Shown here in pieces: positions 51,686 to 61,291 of a stretch of 64,000 nucleotides of DNA. Origin of the DNA: Oscillospiraceae bacterium (GTDB lineage: Bacteria > Bacillota > Clostridia > Oscillospirales > Ruminococcaceae). Where the stretch lies: positions 62,001-126,000 of the forward strand of contig JAJQHJ010000004.1 of the NCBI GenBank assembly GCA_021199795.1, written 5' to 3'. Every line of letters begins with the position of its first letter. Position 1 is the first letter of the stretch. The position numbers and the translations under genes were made by a program. The notes beneath the pieces were generated by a model. That model saw only the letters and a list, made by a program, of their open reading frames with translations. It was not told the DNA's origin and ran no database searches.

Positions 51686-52950
51686 TATTTTCTTGCCTCC
51701 AAAGCCCGTTTTCCTATATCTTTCCTCATATACTGATTGTCAAAATGAATCTTTTCAGTCAGATGATAAGCCTTTTCAATCGCCTCGGGGAGAGTGTCAG
51801 CCGTTGCAGTAACGCCTAAAACCCTGCCTCCGGAAGTCAGAAGCTTTCCATCCTTAAGCGTAGCACCTGCTACATAGACATTCGGGGCGACATCCTCTGG
51901 GATAGTGATTTCATAGCCCTTTTCATACGAAACGGGATATCCCTTTGAAGCCATAACAACGCAGCATGCACTTCCAGTCGAAAATTCGACCTCGGTTTCG
52001 GCAAGTGTTCCGTTAGTGCAGGCTTGCATTACTGTGAGCAGGTCGCTCTTCAAGAGCGGCAGGACAACCTGGGTCTCCGGGTCGCCGAAGCGGCAGTTAT
52101 ACTCAATAACCTTTGCGCCATCAGGAGTCAGCATCAAGCCGAAATAGAGGCAGCCCTTGAACGTGCGTCCCTCTTTATTCATGGCGTCAATGGTCGGGAG
52201 GAATATCTTCTCCATGCACTCAGCCGCAACAGCTTCTGTATAGTAGGGATTCGGGGCGATAGTTCCCATGCCGCCGGTGTTCAAGCCTGTGTCGCCGTCG
52301 CCTGCTCGCTTGTGATCCATGGATGAAACCATCGGCTTGACTACTTTTCCGTCTGTAAACGAAAGAACCGAGACCTCGGGACCTGTCAGGAACTCTTCAA
52401 TAACAATCTCGTTTCCGCTCGCGCCGAACTTCTTGTCAACCATGATGGTCTTGACGGCTTCAAGTGCTTCTTCCCTCGTCATGCAGACAAGTGCTCCCTT
52501 TCCGAGAGCCAAGCCATCCGCCTTGACAACAGTCGGGATCGGTGCAGTTTCGAGGTACTCAAGAGCCTTTTCGGCATCGTCAAAGACCTCATACTTAGCT
52601 GTTGGAATACCGTATTTTTTCATAAGATTCTTCGAGAAAACCTTGCTGCCCTCAATAATTGCGGCGTTCTTGGCGGGTCCAAAGCAGGGAATCCCAGCTT
52701 CGTTCAAGGCATCAACGCACCCGAGAACCAGCGGATCATCCGGAGTGACAACAGCGTAGTCGATCTTATTTTCAACTGCGAACTTAACTATACCGTCAAT
52801 GTCGGTAGCCGAAATCGGAACGCACTCCGCATCCCTGGCAATGCCGCCATTTCCGGGCAAGGCATAAATCTTTTCGACTTCTTTATTTTCAAGCAGTTTC
52901 TTAATTACAGCGTGCTCTCTGCCGCCTGAGCCGACGACTAATAACTTCAT
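51685..52950 (-). CDS. purD: phosphoribosylamine-glycine ligase
   Basis: ATP-grasp enzyme making GAR. ATG 52948-52950 (MKLLVVGSGGREHAVIKKLL) is chosen because GAGGAGGAATTG precedes it; the frame further upstream is repeat sequence. The family segments KADGLALGKGALVC, NTGGMGTIAPNPYYT and EYNCRFGDPETQVVLP are present. Length 421 aa. Confidence 0.96.
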   Translation of the reverse strand: MKLLVVGSGGREHAVIKKLLENKEVEKIYALPGNGGIARDAECVPISATDIDGIVKFAVENKIDYAVVTPDDPLVLGCVDALNEAGIPCFGPAKNAAIIEGSKVFSKNLMKKYGIPTAKYEVFDDAEKALEYLETAPIPTVVKADGLALGKGALVCMTREEALEAVKTIMVDKKFGASGNEIVIEEFLTGPEVSVLSFTDGKVVKPMVSSMDHKRAGDGDTGLNTGGMGTIAPNPYYTEAVAAECMEKIFLPTIDAMNKEGRTFKGCLYFGLMLTPDGAKVIEYNCRFGDPETQVVLPLLKSDLLTVMQACTNGTLAETEVEFSTGSACCVVMASKGYPVSYEKGYEITIPEDVAPNVYVAGATLKDGKLLTSGGRVLGVTATADTLPEAIEKAYHLTEKIHFDNQYMRKDIGKRALEARK

Positions 52951-52968
52951 AACAATTCCTCCTCGGGG

Positions 52969-53115
52969 AAACCCCTCAGTCCGCACCTGCGGTGCGTCCA
53001 GCTCCCCTTTCAGGGGAGCCTATTTGTATTCTCTCATAAGCCCTGCATGACGCAGGTAAAGCCTCCCCTGAAAGGGGAGGGGGACCGCCGCCAAAGGCGG
53101 TGGTGGAGGGGTTTA
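52969..53115. repeat. inverted pair of dispersed repeats between purH and purD
   Basis: AAACCCCTCAGTCCGCACCTGCGG...AGCTCCCCTTTCAGGGGAGCC, a short spacer, then GCCTCCCCTGAAAGGGGAGG with a CCGCC/GGCGG hairpin and GGAGGGG. The second half ends at the purH stop codon. Confidence 0.88.
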
Positions 53116-54297
53116 ATGGTGGAACAACCTCATCCCCGTAAACGCCATAACCATCCCGTATTTATTGCACCTTTCGATGCAGACATCGTCTCTGATGGAG
53201 CCGCCGGGTTCGGCTACGTACATAACGCCGCTGCGGTGGGCTCTTTCGATGTTGTCGTCAAACGGGAAGAATGCATCCGAGCCACAGGAGACGCCAGTGA
53301 TACTGTCTAAGTATTCTCTTGCCTCAGCATCGGTAAGCGGCTCAGGCTTCTCGGTAAAGTATCTCTCCCATACGCCATCGGCAGTTACGTCCTCTTCGTT
53401 TTTATTGATATATCCGTCGATAACGTTGTCGCGGTCGGGTCTGCCGAGAGTATCTTTAAACGGCAGATTCAGAACCTTGTCGTGCTGTCTTAAGAACCAT
53501 GTGTCAGCCTTGCCGCCGGCAAGACGTGTGCAGTGGATTCTCGACTGCTGACCTGCTCCAACGCCGATTGCCTGACCGTCATAAGCATAGCAGACGGAGT
53601 TCGATTGTGTATACTTAAGGGTGATAAGCGATATAATCAGATCTCTTGCGGCTTCGTCGGGGAGGTCTTTGTTCTCAGTGACGATGTTCGAGAGGAGTTC
53701 ACGATTGATTTCAAAGTTGTTTCTTCCCTGCTCAAAGGTGATGCCAAAGACCTGCTTGTGCTCAACCGGGTCGGGAACGTAGTCGGGGTCGATCTTAACT
53801 ATATTGTAGTTGCCCTTTTTCTTTGACTTTAAGATTTCAAGTGCCTCATCCTCATAGCCGGGAGCAATGATTCCGTCAGAAACTTCACGCTTGACTAAAA
53901 GTGCAGTCTTGACGTCACATACGTCAGAAAGGGCGATCCAGTCGCCAAAGGAACACATTCTGTCGGTTCCTCTTGCTCTTGCATAGGCGCATGCGAGCGG
54001 GGACTCATCCAAGCCCTCAATGTCATCGACAAAGCAGGCTTTCTTGAGCTTTTCCGGAAGAGGAAGACCAACTGCCGCACTTGTCGGGCTGACATGCTTG
54101 AATGAAGCAGCTGCGGGAAGCCCCAACGCCTCCTTAAGCTCTTTTACCAGCTGCCAGGAGTTGAATGCATCCAGGAAATTGATGTATCCCGGTCTGCCGT
54201 TTAAGATTTCGATCGGCAGGTCGCTGCCATCACTCATGAATATCTTTGACGGCTTCTGGTTCGGGTTGCAGCCATATTTAAGTTCAAATTCTTTCAT
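53113..54297 (-). CDS. purH: AICAR formyltransferase (PurH transformylase domain only)
   Basis: Formylates AICAR to FAICAR. The 394-aa protein matches only the transformylase half of bifunctional PurH, with the catalytic Lys-His in ASFKHVSPTSAAVG, and SNSVCYAYDGQAIGVGAGQQS, DAFFPFDDNIERA and CNKYGMVMAFTGMRLFHH at the end. The N-terminal IMP cyclohydrolase (MGS-like) domain is absent; that step is supplied by the PurO-like gene just upstream. Confidence 0.93.
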   Translation of the reverse strand: MKEFELKYGCNPNQKPSKIFMSDGSDLPIEILNGRPGYINFLDAFNSWQLVKELKEALGLPAAASFKHVSPTSAAVGLPLPEKLKKACFVDDIEGLDESPLACAYARARGTDRMCSFGDWIALSDVCDVKTALLVKREVSDGIIAPGYEDEALEILKSKKKGNYNIVKIDPDYVPDPVEHKQVFGITFEQGRNNFEINRELLSNIVTENKDLPDEAARDLIISLITLKYTQSNSVCYAYDGQAIGVGAGQQSRIHCTRLAGGKADTWFLRQHDKVLNLPFKDTLGRPDRDNVIDGYINKNEEDVTADGVWERYFTEKPEPLTDAEAREYLDSITGVSCGSDAFFPFDDNIERAHRSGVMYVAEPGGSIRDDVCIERCNKYGMVMAFTGMRLFHH

Positions 54298-54310
54298 CTT
54301 TAAGCTCCTC

Positions 54311-55030
54311 TCACTTTTCGTTCTTGTTTATAAGGCGGAATTCGCTCATCTGGGTCTTGAGATTGATGTATTCTACGTAGAGGGAAATCTTGTTGTCCTC
54401 GTTGAGCCCCTCCCAAATCTGGTCTGCGAACTCCTCAATGCTGTTTGGGATAATGATTCTCTCCGGCTCGCCCTGGAATGTGGGGATAGGGTTGCCGTCT
54501 GTAACGTAGGTGTGGATAAAGTGCCCGAGTCCAGGCTTTGCAGGATATGAATATGTGTATCTTGCGCAGTCGGATCCCTCGGCATCGATGCTCTTAAGGA
54601 TGCTCATCTGGTAGGAATAGTGCTTTCCAAGCTCAAGCATCGCGCTGATTCTGGGAGTGAAGTTCGGCGCATCCGGCTCAAACTCTCTTGACTCAAGGGC
54701 TTTCGAGAATGTCTTCCCGGCTTTCAGACCGTCTATAATAGTGTCCGTCTGGTCGCCATTTGTGACGACAACCTTGTTCTGGAAGCTTCTTACTGCCGCA
54801 TAGATGATGAGGCTCGGATCCTCGACCAGGGACGCGTCAAACGGCTCGGTGAAGAGCTCGCCGTCGCGGATGGTGAAGACACGGTTGCGGGAATTACTAC
54901 TTCTTCCCATGATGAAGTAGGCAAAAACTGCATTTTCGGCATTTTCACTCATTCCGACGCAGATTCCTCTTCCTACATATGGGTTGCCATTGATACGGTC
55001 ATAGATTGATTTTTTCTCGTAGATGTCCAA
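54311..55030 (-). CDS. purO: IMP cyclohydrolase, PurO-like
   Basis: Closes the last ring of IMP. The ~239-aa protein resembles the archaeal-type IMP cyclohydrolase family (NPYVGRGICVGMSENAENAV, FAYFIMGRSSNSRNRV, NFTPRISAML). A GTG at 55037-55039 would sit on the ribosome site; TTG 55028-55030 lies 8 nt after AAGGAG and is the likelier start. It lies between purN and purH and completes the split PurH function. Confidence 0.87.
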   Translation of the reverse strand: MDIYEKKSIYDRINGNPYVGRGICVGMSENAENAVFAYFIMGRSSNSRNRVFTIRDGELFTEPFDASLVEDPSLIIYAAVRSFQNKVVVTNGDQTDTIIDGLKAGKTFSKALESREFEPDAPNFTPRISAMLELGKHYSYQMSILKSIDAEGSDCARYTYSYPAKPGLGHFIHTYVTDGNPIPTFQGEPERIIIPNSIEEFADQIWEGLNEDNKISLYVEYINLKTQMSEFRLINKNEK

Positions 55031-55032
55031 TT

Positions 55033-55644
55033 TCAGCACTCCTTACTATCCATAATCTCTTTTGAAACTAGTTCAGCCGCCTCGGGGAGGAGCTTCCACT
55101 CCGCTTCCTGCATAACCCGAAGCTGTAATGATTCCGGAGTATCGTCCGGATTTATATAAACGGCTTTCTGGAGGATAATCTCCCCGCCGTCGGGAATCTC
55201 GTTGACGAAATGAACCGTCGCACCGGTCACTTTAACACCCCGTGCTAAAGCTGCTTCGTGAACCTTAAGCCCATAATAGCCCTGCCCGCAGAATGACGGG
55301 ATAAGCGACGGGTGGATATTGATGATTCTTCGGGGATATCTCTTGGTGAAATCCTCCGACAGAATGCTAAGAAATCCCGCCAGGATTATAACCTCCGCTC
55401 CGGTTTCGTCCAAGAGCTCTATAATTTTCGCCTCGAATTCAGCCTGGGTCATTTCCTTTTTCGGGACAGCTTCGCCCCTGATTCCGGCTTTTTTCGCTCT
55501 TTCAAGAGCATAGGCTTCCCGGTTGCTGGCGATTACGATTACAATCTCGCCGCTCTTTATGACCGAGCCCTGCGCATCTATAAGAGCCTGCAAATTGGTT
55601 CCTCCGCCGGACACCAAAACTGCGATTTTCGTCAATTCCGGCAT
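55033..55644 (-). CDS. purN: GAR formyltransferase
   Basis: Uses 10-formyl-THF to formylate GAR. Motifs: VSGGGTNLQALID, VILAGFLSILS and the catalytic NIHPSLIPSF. Length 203 aa. It follows purM directly with overlapping stop and start. Confidence 0.96.
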   Translation of the reverse strand: MPELTKIAVLVSGGGTNLQALIDAQGSVIKSGEIVIVIASNREAYALERAKKAGIRGEAVPKKEMTQAEFEAKIIELLDETGAEVIILAGFLSILSEDFTKRYPRRIINIHPSLIPSFCGQGYYGLKVHEAALARGVKVTGATVHFVNEIPDGGEIILQKAVYINPDDTPESLQLRVMQEAEWKLLPEAAELVSKEIMDSKEC

Positions 55645-56687
55645 CAGACTACCTCAATCTTTCTGTCGGACTTGACGATCTTGCCTATTACATATGCTTC
55701 CTCGCCGGCATCGCCCAGGATTCGGAGTGCCTCGCCCTCGTCCTCCTTGGAAACAACTATGCTCATTCCGACGCCCATATTGAACGTGTTAAACATATCA
55801 CGCTCGGAAATGTGTCCCGCATCGGCGATGAGGTTGAAGATAGGAGGAATCTTTACTGCCGACTTCTCGATAAGTGCGCAGAGACCGTCCGGAATGCTGC
55901 GAGGGATATTCTCATAGAAGCCGCCGCCGGTGATGTGGGAAATGCCCTTGACCTTGACGCTCTCAAGGAGCTTCAGAACCGGCTTGACATAAATCTTTGT
56001 GGGGGTTAAAAGCGTTTCGCCAATCGACTTGCCGCCGAGCTCCTCAAGAGGCGACTTGATGTCGGCAGTCTCGACGTTCAAGACTTTACGGACGAGCGAA
56101 AAGCCGTTAGAATGAACTCCGCTTGAGGGAAGAGCGATGATAACGTCGCCCTCAGCCATGGTGGAGCGGTCTATAATCTTGTCCTTATCAACAATTCCGA
56201 CTGCGAATCCGGCAAGGTCATATTCATAAGCTTTATAGAAGCCGGGCATTTCGGCAGTCTCGCCGCCGATTAAAGCCGCATCCGACTGAACGCAGCCGTC
56301 GCAGATACCGCCGACGATGGAGGCGATCTTCTCAGGATAGTTCTTTCCACATGCGATATAGTCAAGGAAGAAGAGCGGCTTCGCACCGCAGCAGATGATG
56401 TCGTTGACGCACATAGCGACGCAGTCGATTCCAACTGTGTCGTGCTTGTCCATAAGAAATGCAATCTTTAATTTGGTTCCGACACCGTCGGTGCCGCTGA
56501 CCAAGACAGGGTGCTTCATCCCCTCAGTATTGAGCTCAAACAGCCCTCCGAAGTCCCCGATACCGGAGCAAACTCCCTCAGTAACTGTCCTTGCAATGTG
56601 CTTTTTCATAAGCTCCACTGCCTTATAGCCAGCGGTGATATCCACTCCCGCCGCAGCGTAGCTTTCGGAACGTGATATGTCGTTCAT
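55644..56687 (-). CDS. purM: AIR synthetase (phosphoribosylformylglycinamidine cyclo-ligase)
   Basis: Makes AIR. It has [17 protein letters not shown] at the start, [26 protein letters not shown] and [13 protein letters not shown], all characteristic. Length 347 aa. Overlaps purN. Confidence 0.97.
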   Translation of the reverse strand: MNDISRSESYAAAGVDITAGYKAVELMKKHIARTVTEGVCSGIGDFGGLFELNTEGMKHPVLVSGTDGVGTKLKIAFLMDKHDTVGIDCVAMCVNDIICCGAKPLFFLDYIACGKNYPEKIASIVGGICDGCVQSDAALIGGETAEMPGFYKAYEYDLAGFAVGIVDKDKIIDRSTMAEGDVIIALPSSGVHSNGFSLVRKVLNVETADIKSPLEELGGKSIGETLLTPTKIYVKPVLKLLESVKVKGISHITGGGFYENIPRSIPDGLCALIEKSAVKIPPIFNLIADAGHISERDMFNTFNMGVGMSIVVSKEDEGEALRILGDAGEEAYVIGKIVKSDRKIEVV

Positions 56688-56753
56688 AATGATTCTCCTT
56701 CTGTTATTTTTATGTTAATCTGTGTGGGGCAGAAGTTTGCAACACGAACTTCT

Positions 56754-58178
56754 TTATTCTTTGCCATCCCAGCAATAAGTACAAATTTCGTCTCTTGGAA
56801 TCCCTATCGCCTCGCAAAGTCCATCCAACGTCTGGAATTCAAGGCTTGAGAAGTGAAGTTTATCGCAGACAGCCTGTCTGAAATTCTTGCCGCGTTCTGT
56901 GCATGGGTCACTGTATTCTTCGAGGTGCTCAAAGCCCTCTTCACCCTCTATTTCCATGATGGTTGAGCGGGTGATGAGCTCCATGTCGCTCGTGGAGCGT
57001 GAGAATGCAAGATACTTGCAGCCATACATGATAGGCGGGCAGGCTGAACGCATATGAACGCTCTTGGCACCGTTGGCATAGAGGAACTCAACCGTCTCCC
57101 TGAGCTGTGTGCCTCTTACAATCGAGTCATCCACAAACAGGAGATCCTTGCCTCTTATCAGCCCGTGAACCGGTATCTGCTTCATCTTGGCTACTGTATT
57201 TCTCTCCGACTGTTCAGCCGGCATGAAGCTGCGTGGCCATGTTGGAGTGTATTTTATAAACGGTCTTGCGAACGGGACGCCGCTTTCTCTGGCGTAGCCG
57301 ATGGCATGAGGCGTACCCGAATCGGGAACTCCTCCGACATAGTCGATGTCGGGAAGCTTGCCGCTTTCGCGGTCGTTGTCCGCCATGATTTCGCCGTTGC
57401 GGTATCTCATCATTTCAACGTTGACGCCCTCATAGGAGGATGTAGGATAGCCGTAGTATGACCAAAGGAATGCGCAGATTCTCTTCTTCTTTTCGGGAGC
57501 TTTCAGGACGTTGATGCCGTCGTGCGTCAGTTCAACTATTTCACCTGAGCCGAGCTCTCTTACAGTCGTGTACCCAAGCTTCATATAGGCGAAGTCTTCA
57601 AAACTTACGCAGTAGCCATGCGGGTTCACGCCTATCGAAACAGGGAGTCTTCCGTATTTGTCTCTTGCCGCAATTATATTGCCGCCATCCTTTAAGATAA
57701 GGATTGAAGCCGTTCCGTTAATCTCGCTCTGGGCGAATGCGATGCCCTCCTCGAAAGTCGATTTCTGGTTGATAAGAGCTGCTATAAGCTCGGTCGAATT
57801 TATCTTGCCGCCGGTCATTGCGTTGAACTGCCCGCCGGTGTCCGAGAAGTATTTGTCCATAATCTCGTCGATATTGTTGATAATTCCGACGATGCAGATG
57901 GCGTATGTACCGAGCCTTGAGCGAATAAGAAGCGGCTGAGGGTCGCTGTCGTTGATGCAGCCTATCGCCGAGGTTCCTTTCATTTCGCTGAAAACATGCT
58001 CAAACTTCGTCCGGAAAGGTGAATTTCCGATGTGGTGAATGCTTCTCTGAAGACCGATTCCCTGGTCATACGCCGCTATGCCGCCGCTCTTTGTTCCAAG
58101 GTGCGAGTGGTAGTCGGTTCCATAGAACACATCTTCAAGTGCGTACTCGTTTCCAATAGCTCCGAAAAATCCGCCCAT
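56754..58178 (-). CDS. purF: PurF-like amidophosphoribosyltransferase lacking the N-terminal cysteine
   Basis: First enzyme of purine synthesis in this cluster. The C-terminal PRPP-binding loop LLFVDDSIVRGTQLRETV is intact, and the N-terminal half keeps the Ntn glutaminase fold. However, the protein begins MGGFFGAIG, where PurF normally has Met-Cys-Gly (or a short propeptide before Cys), so the nucleophilic Cys is replaced by Gly (codon GGC). The frame around it is otherwise intact. The glutaminase may be dead and the enzyme may take free ammonia, or a partner may supply it. I have the impression that similar Cys-less proteins occur in other gut bacteria, but cannot verify that. Confidence 0.88.
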   Translation of the reverse strand: MGGFFGAIGNEYALEDVFYGTDYHSHLGTKSGGIAAYDQGIGLQRSIHHIGNSPFRTKFEHVFSEMKGTSAIGCINDSDPQPLLIRSRLGTYAICIVGIINNIDEIMDKYFSDTGGQFNAMTGGKINSTELIAALINQKSTFEEGIAFAQSEINGTASILILKDGGNIIAARDKYGRLPVSIGVNPHGYCVSFEDFAYMKLGYTTVRELGSGEIVELTHDGINVLKAPEKKKRICAFLWSYYGYPTSSYEGVNVEMMRYRNGEIMADNDRESGKLPDIDYVGGVPDSGTPHAIGYARESGVPFARPFIKYTPTWPRSFMPAEQSERNTVAKMKQIPVHGLIRGKDLLFVDDSIVRGTQLRETVEFLYANGAKSVHMRSACPPIMYGCKYLAFSRSTSDMELITRSTIMEIEGEEGFEHLEEYSDPCTERGKNFRQAVCDKLHFSSLEFQTLDGLCEAIGIPRDEICTYCWDGKE

Positions 58179-58194
58179 AAATTCTCCTTTCTGT

Positions 58195-58686
58195 TTATCG
58201 CAGCTTCTCCTGAACTGCCGCGTCTTTCTCTAATACTTTCTTCTTATCTGATTCTCTTTTTGCCTTGAGTTTTGCGGAAAGCTCCCCGTCGGAAACTGCC
58301 AGAATCTCAGCCGCCAGAAGTGCCGCATTCGTGCCTCCCCCGATTGCAACAGTCGCAACCGGAATGCCACTTGGCATCATGACGGTCGACAAAAGCGCGT
58401 CCATGCCGTCAAGAACACTCGACTTGCAGGGAATCCCGATAACCGGCAGCGTAGTGTTAGCCGCAATGACTCCGCCTAAGTGAGCCGCCATCCCGGCAAC
58501 CGAAATGATAACCCCGAAGCCGTTTTCTTCTGCATGGAGTGAGAAATCCCTCGCCTCATCCGGTGTTCTGTGCGCCGAATAAACATGCGCCTCGTAAGGG
58601 ATCTCTAATTCTTTAAGGACTGCAACAGCCTTTTCAACAACCGGAAGATCACTGTCGCTGCCCATTATGATTGCTATCTTCTTCAT
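58195..58686 (-). CDS. purE: N5-carboxyaminoimidazole ribonucleotide mutase
   Basis: Converts N5-CAIR (or AIR plus CO2, for class II enzymes) to CAIR. ATG 58684-58686 (MKKIAIIMGSDSDLPVVEKA) is preceded by GGAGGTAC. The frame extends upstream into a dispersed repeat and is not used there. SAHRTPDEA is the active-site motif. No purK is in the window. First purine gene of the cluster, 17 nt before purF. Confidence 0.95.
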   Translation of the reverse strand: MKKIAIIMGSDSDLPVVEKAVAVLKELEIPYEAHVYSAHRTPDEARDFSLHAEENGFGVIISVAGMAAHLGGVIAANTTLPVIGIPCKSSVLDGMDALLSTVMMPSGIPVATVAIGGGTNAALLAAEILAVSDGELSAKLKAKRESDKKKVLEKDAAVQEKLR

Positions 58687-58705
58687 CACTTTGTACCTCC
58701 TATAA

Positions 58706-58850
58706 CGCTCGCCCTGCGGGCTCGCGAACCTCTCAGTCAGCCTGACGGCTGCCAGCTCCCCTAAATTAGGGGAGCCTTGTTCCAGACTCACTACTGGCTC
58801 CCCTTGATAAGGGGAGCTGGCGCGCGAAGCGCGACTGAGAGGTTCTCCTA
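58706..58850. repeat. inverted pair of dispersed repeats between pyrB and purE
   Basis: First half: GCTCGCCCTGCGGGC, ACCTCTCAGTCAGCC, AGCTCCCCTAAATTAGGGGAGCC. Second half: GGCTCCCCTTGATAAGGGGAGCTGG with CGCGCGAAGCGCG. The first half is nearly identical to 62983-63056. Confidence 0.88.
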
Positions 58851-59936
58851 CTCCGCCCTTGTCTCACAATACATGCACCTATAAATCCCATTTTCCTTAT
58901 CAGTAAGCTTGAACCTCTGCGGGAGTTCCTGTTCCGTTGAGGTTATGCACCTGGAATTCCGGCAGGTGAATCTGTCGGTGATTATCTCTTCGCCTCGCTC
59001 CTGCGGCTCGTTTACGTCGTTTTCGATGAGCCCTAGAAGCTTCATTATCAGTGCCATGCGGATGTATCTGCCGTTTCTTGCCTGCTTGAAGTAGCAAGCT
59101 CTCGGGTCATCGTCCACGGCAACCGAAATCTCGTTTACTCTCGGAAGCGGGTGAAGAACTATCATGTCTTTCTTTGCAAGAGCCATCTTCTCAGGCGTTA
59201 AGATATATGAATCTTTCAGCCTGAAATACTCGTCCTCGCTTACAAATCGCTCTTTTTGTATGCGTGTCATGTACAAAATGTCGAGCTCGCCTATTACTTC
59301 CTCAAGCGATTTGCTCTCATAGTACTCCAAGCCCTTGTCGATTATGTACTTGCCCTTGACAAAATAAGGCAGCCTCAGCTCTTCCGGTGAAATCAGGACG
59401 AACTTAATTCCCATATATCTCGACATAGCCGAAATGAGGGAATGAACCGTTCTGCCGAATCGAAGATCACCGCACAAGCCTACAGTCAGGTTGTCAAACC
59501 TGCCCATTTCGTGGCGGATGGTCATGAGGTCAGTAAGCGTCTGCGTCGGGTGATAGTGCCCGCCGTCTCCGGCATTGATTACGGGGACGGATGAGTGCAT
59601 AGCTGCAACTATAGGTGCGCCCTCTTTCGGATGCCTCATTGCGATGATGTCCGAATAGCTGCTCACCATAACCGCAGTGTCCGCAACGCTCTCTCCCTTT
59701 GCAGCAGAGCTTGAAGACTGCTCCGAGAAGCCGAGGACTTCGCCGCCAAGTGACAGCATAGCCGACTCAAAGCTCAGCCTTGTCCGGGTCGAGGGCTCAT
59801 AGAAGAGTGTTGCCAGAATCTTACTGTGGCAGACGTCGCCGTAATCAGACGGATGCTTTATAATATCGTCCGCTACTTCAATAAGCTTGTCTATTTCAGC
59901 CACTGACAAATCCAGGATGTTAATAAGATGTCTCAT
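58848..59936 (-). CDS. pyrB: aspartate carbamoyltransferase with a fused PyrI-like zinc domain
   Basis: Makes carbamoylaspartate. The catalytic part has the carbamoyl-phosphate motif [11 protein letters not shown] and HPLPRVNEI. At 362 aa it is about 50 residues longer than a plain PyrB chain. The C-terminal extension [12 protein letters not shown]...[11 protein letters not shown] has two Cys pairs (CRNSRC, CMYC), the pattern of the PyrI zinc domain. No separate pyrI gene follows. Confidence 0.92.
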   Translation of the reverse strand: MRHLINILDLSVAEIDKLIEVADDIIKHPSDYGDVCHSKILATLFYEPSTRTRLSFESAMLSLGGEVLGFSEQSSSSAAKGESVADTAVMVSSYSDIIAMRHPKEGAPIVAAMHSSVPVINAGDGGHYHPTQTLTDLMTIRHEMGRFDNLTVGLCGDLRFGRTVHSLISAMSRYMGIKFVLISPEELRLPYFVKGKYIIDKGLEYYESKSLEEVIGELDILYMTRIQKERFVSEDEYFRLKDSYILTPEKMALAKKDMIVLHPLPRVNEISVAVDDDPRACYFKQARNGRYIRMALIMKLLGLIENDVNEPQERGEEIITDRFTCRNSRCITSTEQELPQRFKLTDKENGIYRCMYCETRAE

Positions 59937-60589
59937 CTTTTCGCTCCGTTAATCTTAAGATAATTCCTGATTCTTTCAACGTTCTCGGCATTTGCGGGGT
60001 TCTCTTCGAGATACTCAATTATATCGTATACATCGACCACAGAATAGACCGGGAAGCCGAATTCACTTTCAATTTCGGACATGGCGGACATTTCCGTCTT
60101 GCCCTTTTCTCCTCTGTCGACCATAATTATGACTGCTGCAACTTTGATTCCGTCTATTTTTGAGAGTATTTCCATGCTCTCCCTGATGGCAGTTCCGGCG
60201 GTGATGACGTCCTCAACTATGACGACCTCTTCGCCAGGCTGCGGCTTATATCCTACGATGGTTCCGCCCTCGCCGTGGTCTTTTGCTTCCTTACGGTTGA
60301 AGAAGAACGGCAAATCCAAGCCCTTTCCAGCCAATGCCACAGAAGCCGAAACTGCAATCGGAATGCCCTTATATGCGGGACCATAAAGAACGGTCCTCTT
60401 GTTGCCGAGCTTTTCAAGATAGGTCTTGGCATAGAACTCGCCTAATTTCGATATCTCCTCGCCGGTCTTAATCTCCCCGGCGTTGATGAAATAAGGAATC
60501 TTTCTGCCACTCTTCGCGGTGAAATCGCCGAATTTAAGAACTCCGGCGGATTCCAGAAATTCTATAAAATCATGTTTGTATTGTTCCAT
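59933..60589 (-). CDS. pyrE: orotate phosphoribosyltransferase
   Basis: Adds PRPP to orotate. The PRPP motif [14 protein letters not shown] is near residue 117. N-terminal [19 protein letters not shown] is typical. Length 218 aa. Its stop overlaps the pyrB start by 4 nt. Confidence 0.96.
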   Translation of the reverse strand: MEQYKHDFIEFLESAGVLKFGDFTAKSGRKIPYFINAGEIKTGEEISKLGEFYAKTYLEKLGNKRTVLYGPAYKGIPIAVSASVALAGKGLDLPFFFNRKEAKDHGEGGTIVGYKPQPGEEVVIVEDVITAGTAIRESMEILSKIDGIKVAAVIIMVDRGEKGKTEMSAMSEIESEFGFPVYSVVDVYDIIEYLEENPANAENVERIRNYLKINGAKR

Positions 60590-60592
60590 ATC

Positions 60593-61291
60593 TTACCCCA
60601 CAAATTCTTCAACGCATCTTCTGTATGCCGCCACAGGATCCTCCGCCTGCGTAATCGGTCTTCCGACCACGATATAGTCAGAACCAACCTCTTTTGCATG
60701 AGCAGGGGTCATAACCCTCTTCTGGTCGTCGTTATTTCCATCTGCGAACCTGACGCCGGGAGTGACGGTCAGGAAGTCTTTTCCTAAAGCCTTATGGATA
60801 AATCCTGCCTCGTGCGGCGAGCAGACAACTCCGTCCAGACCGCTGTCCTTGGCGTTTTCGGCGTATGTCAGAACAGTTTCGGTCATAAGGCGATCTATAA
60901 GAAGCTCCTCATGGAGGGCTTTATCATCTGTAGATGTGAGCTGGGTGACTGCAATGAGCTTGGGGCGGGTGCCGTCGGGTCTGGTCAACCCCTCAAGTGC
61001 TGCTTTCATCATTGCCTTGGTTCCAGCCGCATGGACGTTGACCATGTCGACATCAAGGGAACTAAGCACTTTCATTGCCGACTTAACCGTGTTCGGGATG
61101 TCGTGGAGCTTGAGATCTAAGAAAATCTTGTGCCCACGGGCTTTAATTTCTCTTACAATGTCCGGTCCCTCAGCATAGAAAAGCTCCATGCCTATCTTGA
61201 CGAAAGGCTTTTCGTTCTCGAACTTGTCTAAGAATTCGAGAGTCTTCTCCTTTGACGGGAAATCGCAGGCGATTATAACGTCTTTACCCAT
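60593..61291 (-). CDS. pyrF: orotidine 5'-phosphate decarboxylase
   Basis: Decarboxylates OMP to UMP. The catalytic motif [13 protein letters not shown] is near residue 60, with [11 protein letters not shown] near the C-terminus. Length 232 aa. Overlaps the pyrD stop by one base. Confidence 0.96.
   Translation of the reverse strand: MGKDVIIACDFPSKEKTLEFLDKFENEKPFVKIGMELFYAEGPDIVREIKARGHKIFLDLKLHDIPNTVKSAMKVLSSLDVDMVNVHAAGTKAMMKAALEGLTRPDGTRPKLIAVTQLTSTDDKALHEELLIDRLMTETVLTYAENAKDSGLDGVVCSPHEAGFIHKALGKDFLTVTPGVRFADGNNDDQKRVMTPAHAKEVGSDYIVVGRPITQAEDPVAAYRRCVEEFVG

Noticed and set aside
58687-58791. Longer purE start giving a 198-aa protein
   Set aside because: The extra residues are translated dispersed repeat, and GGAGGTAC lies directly before ATG 58684-58686.
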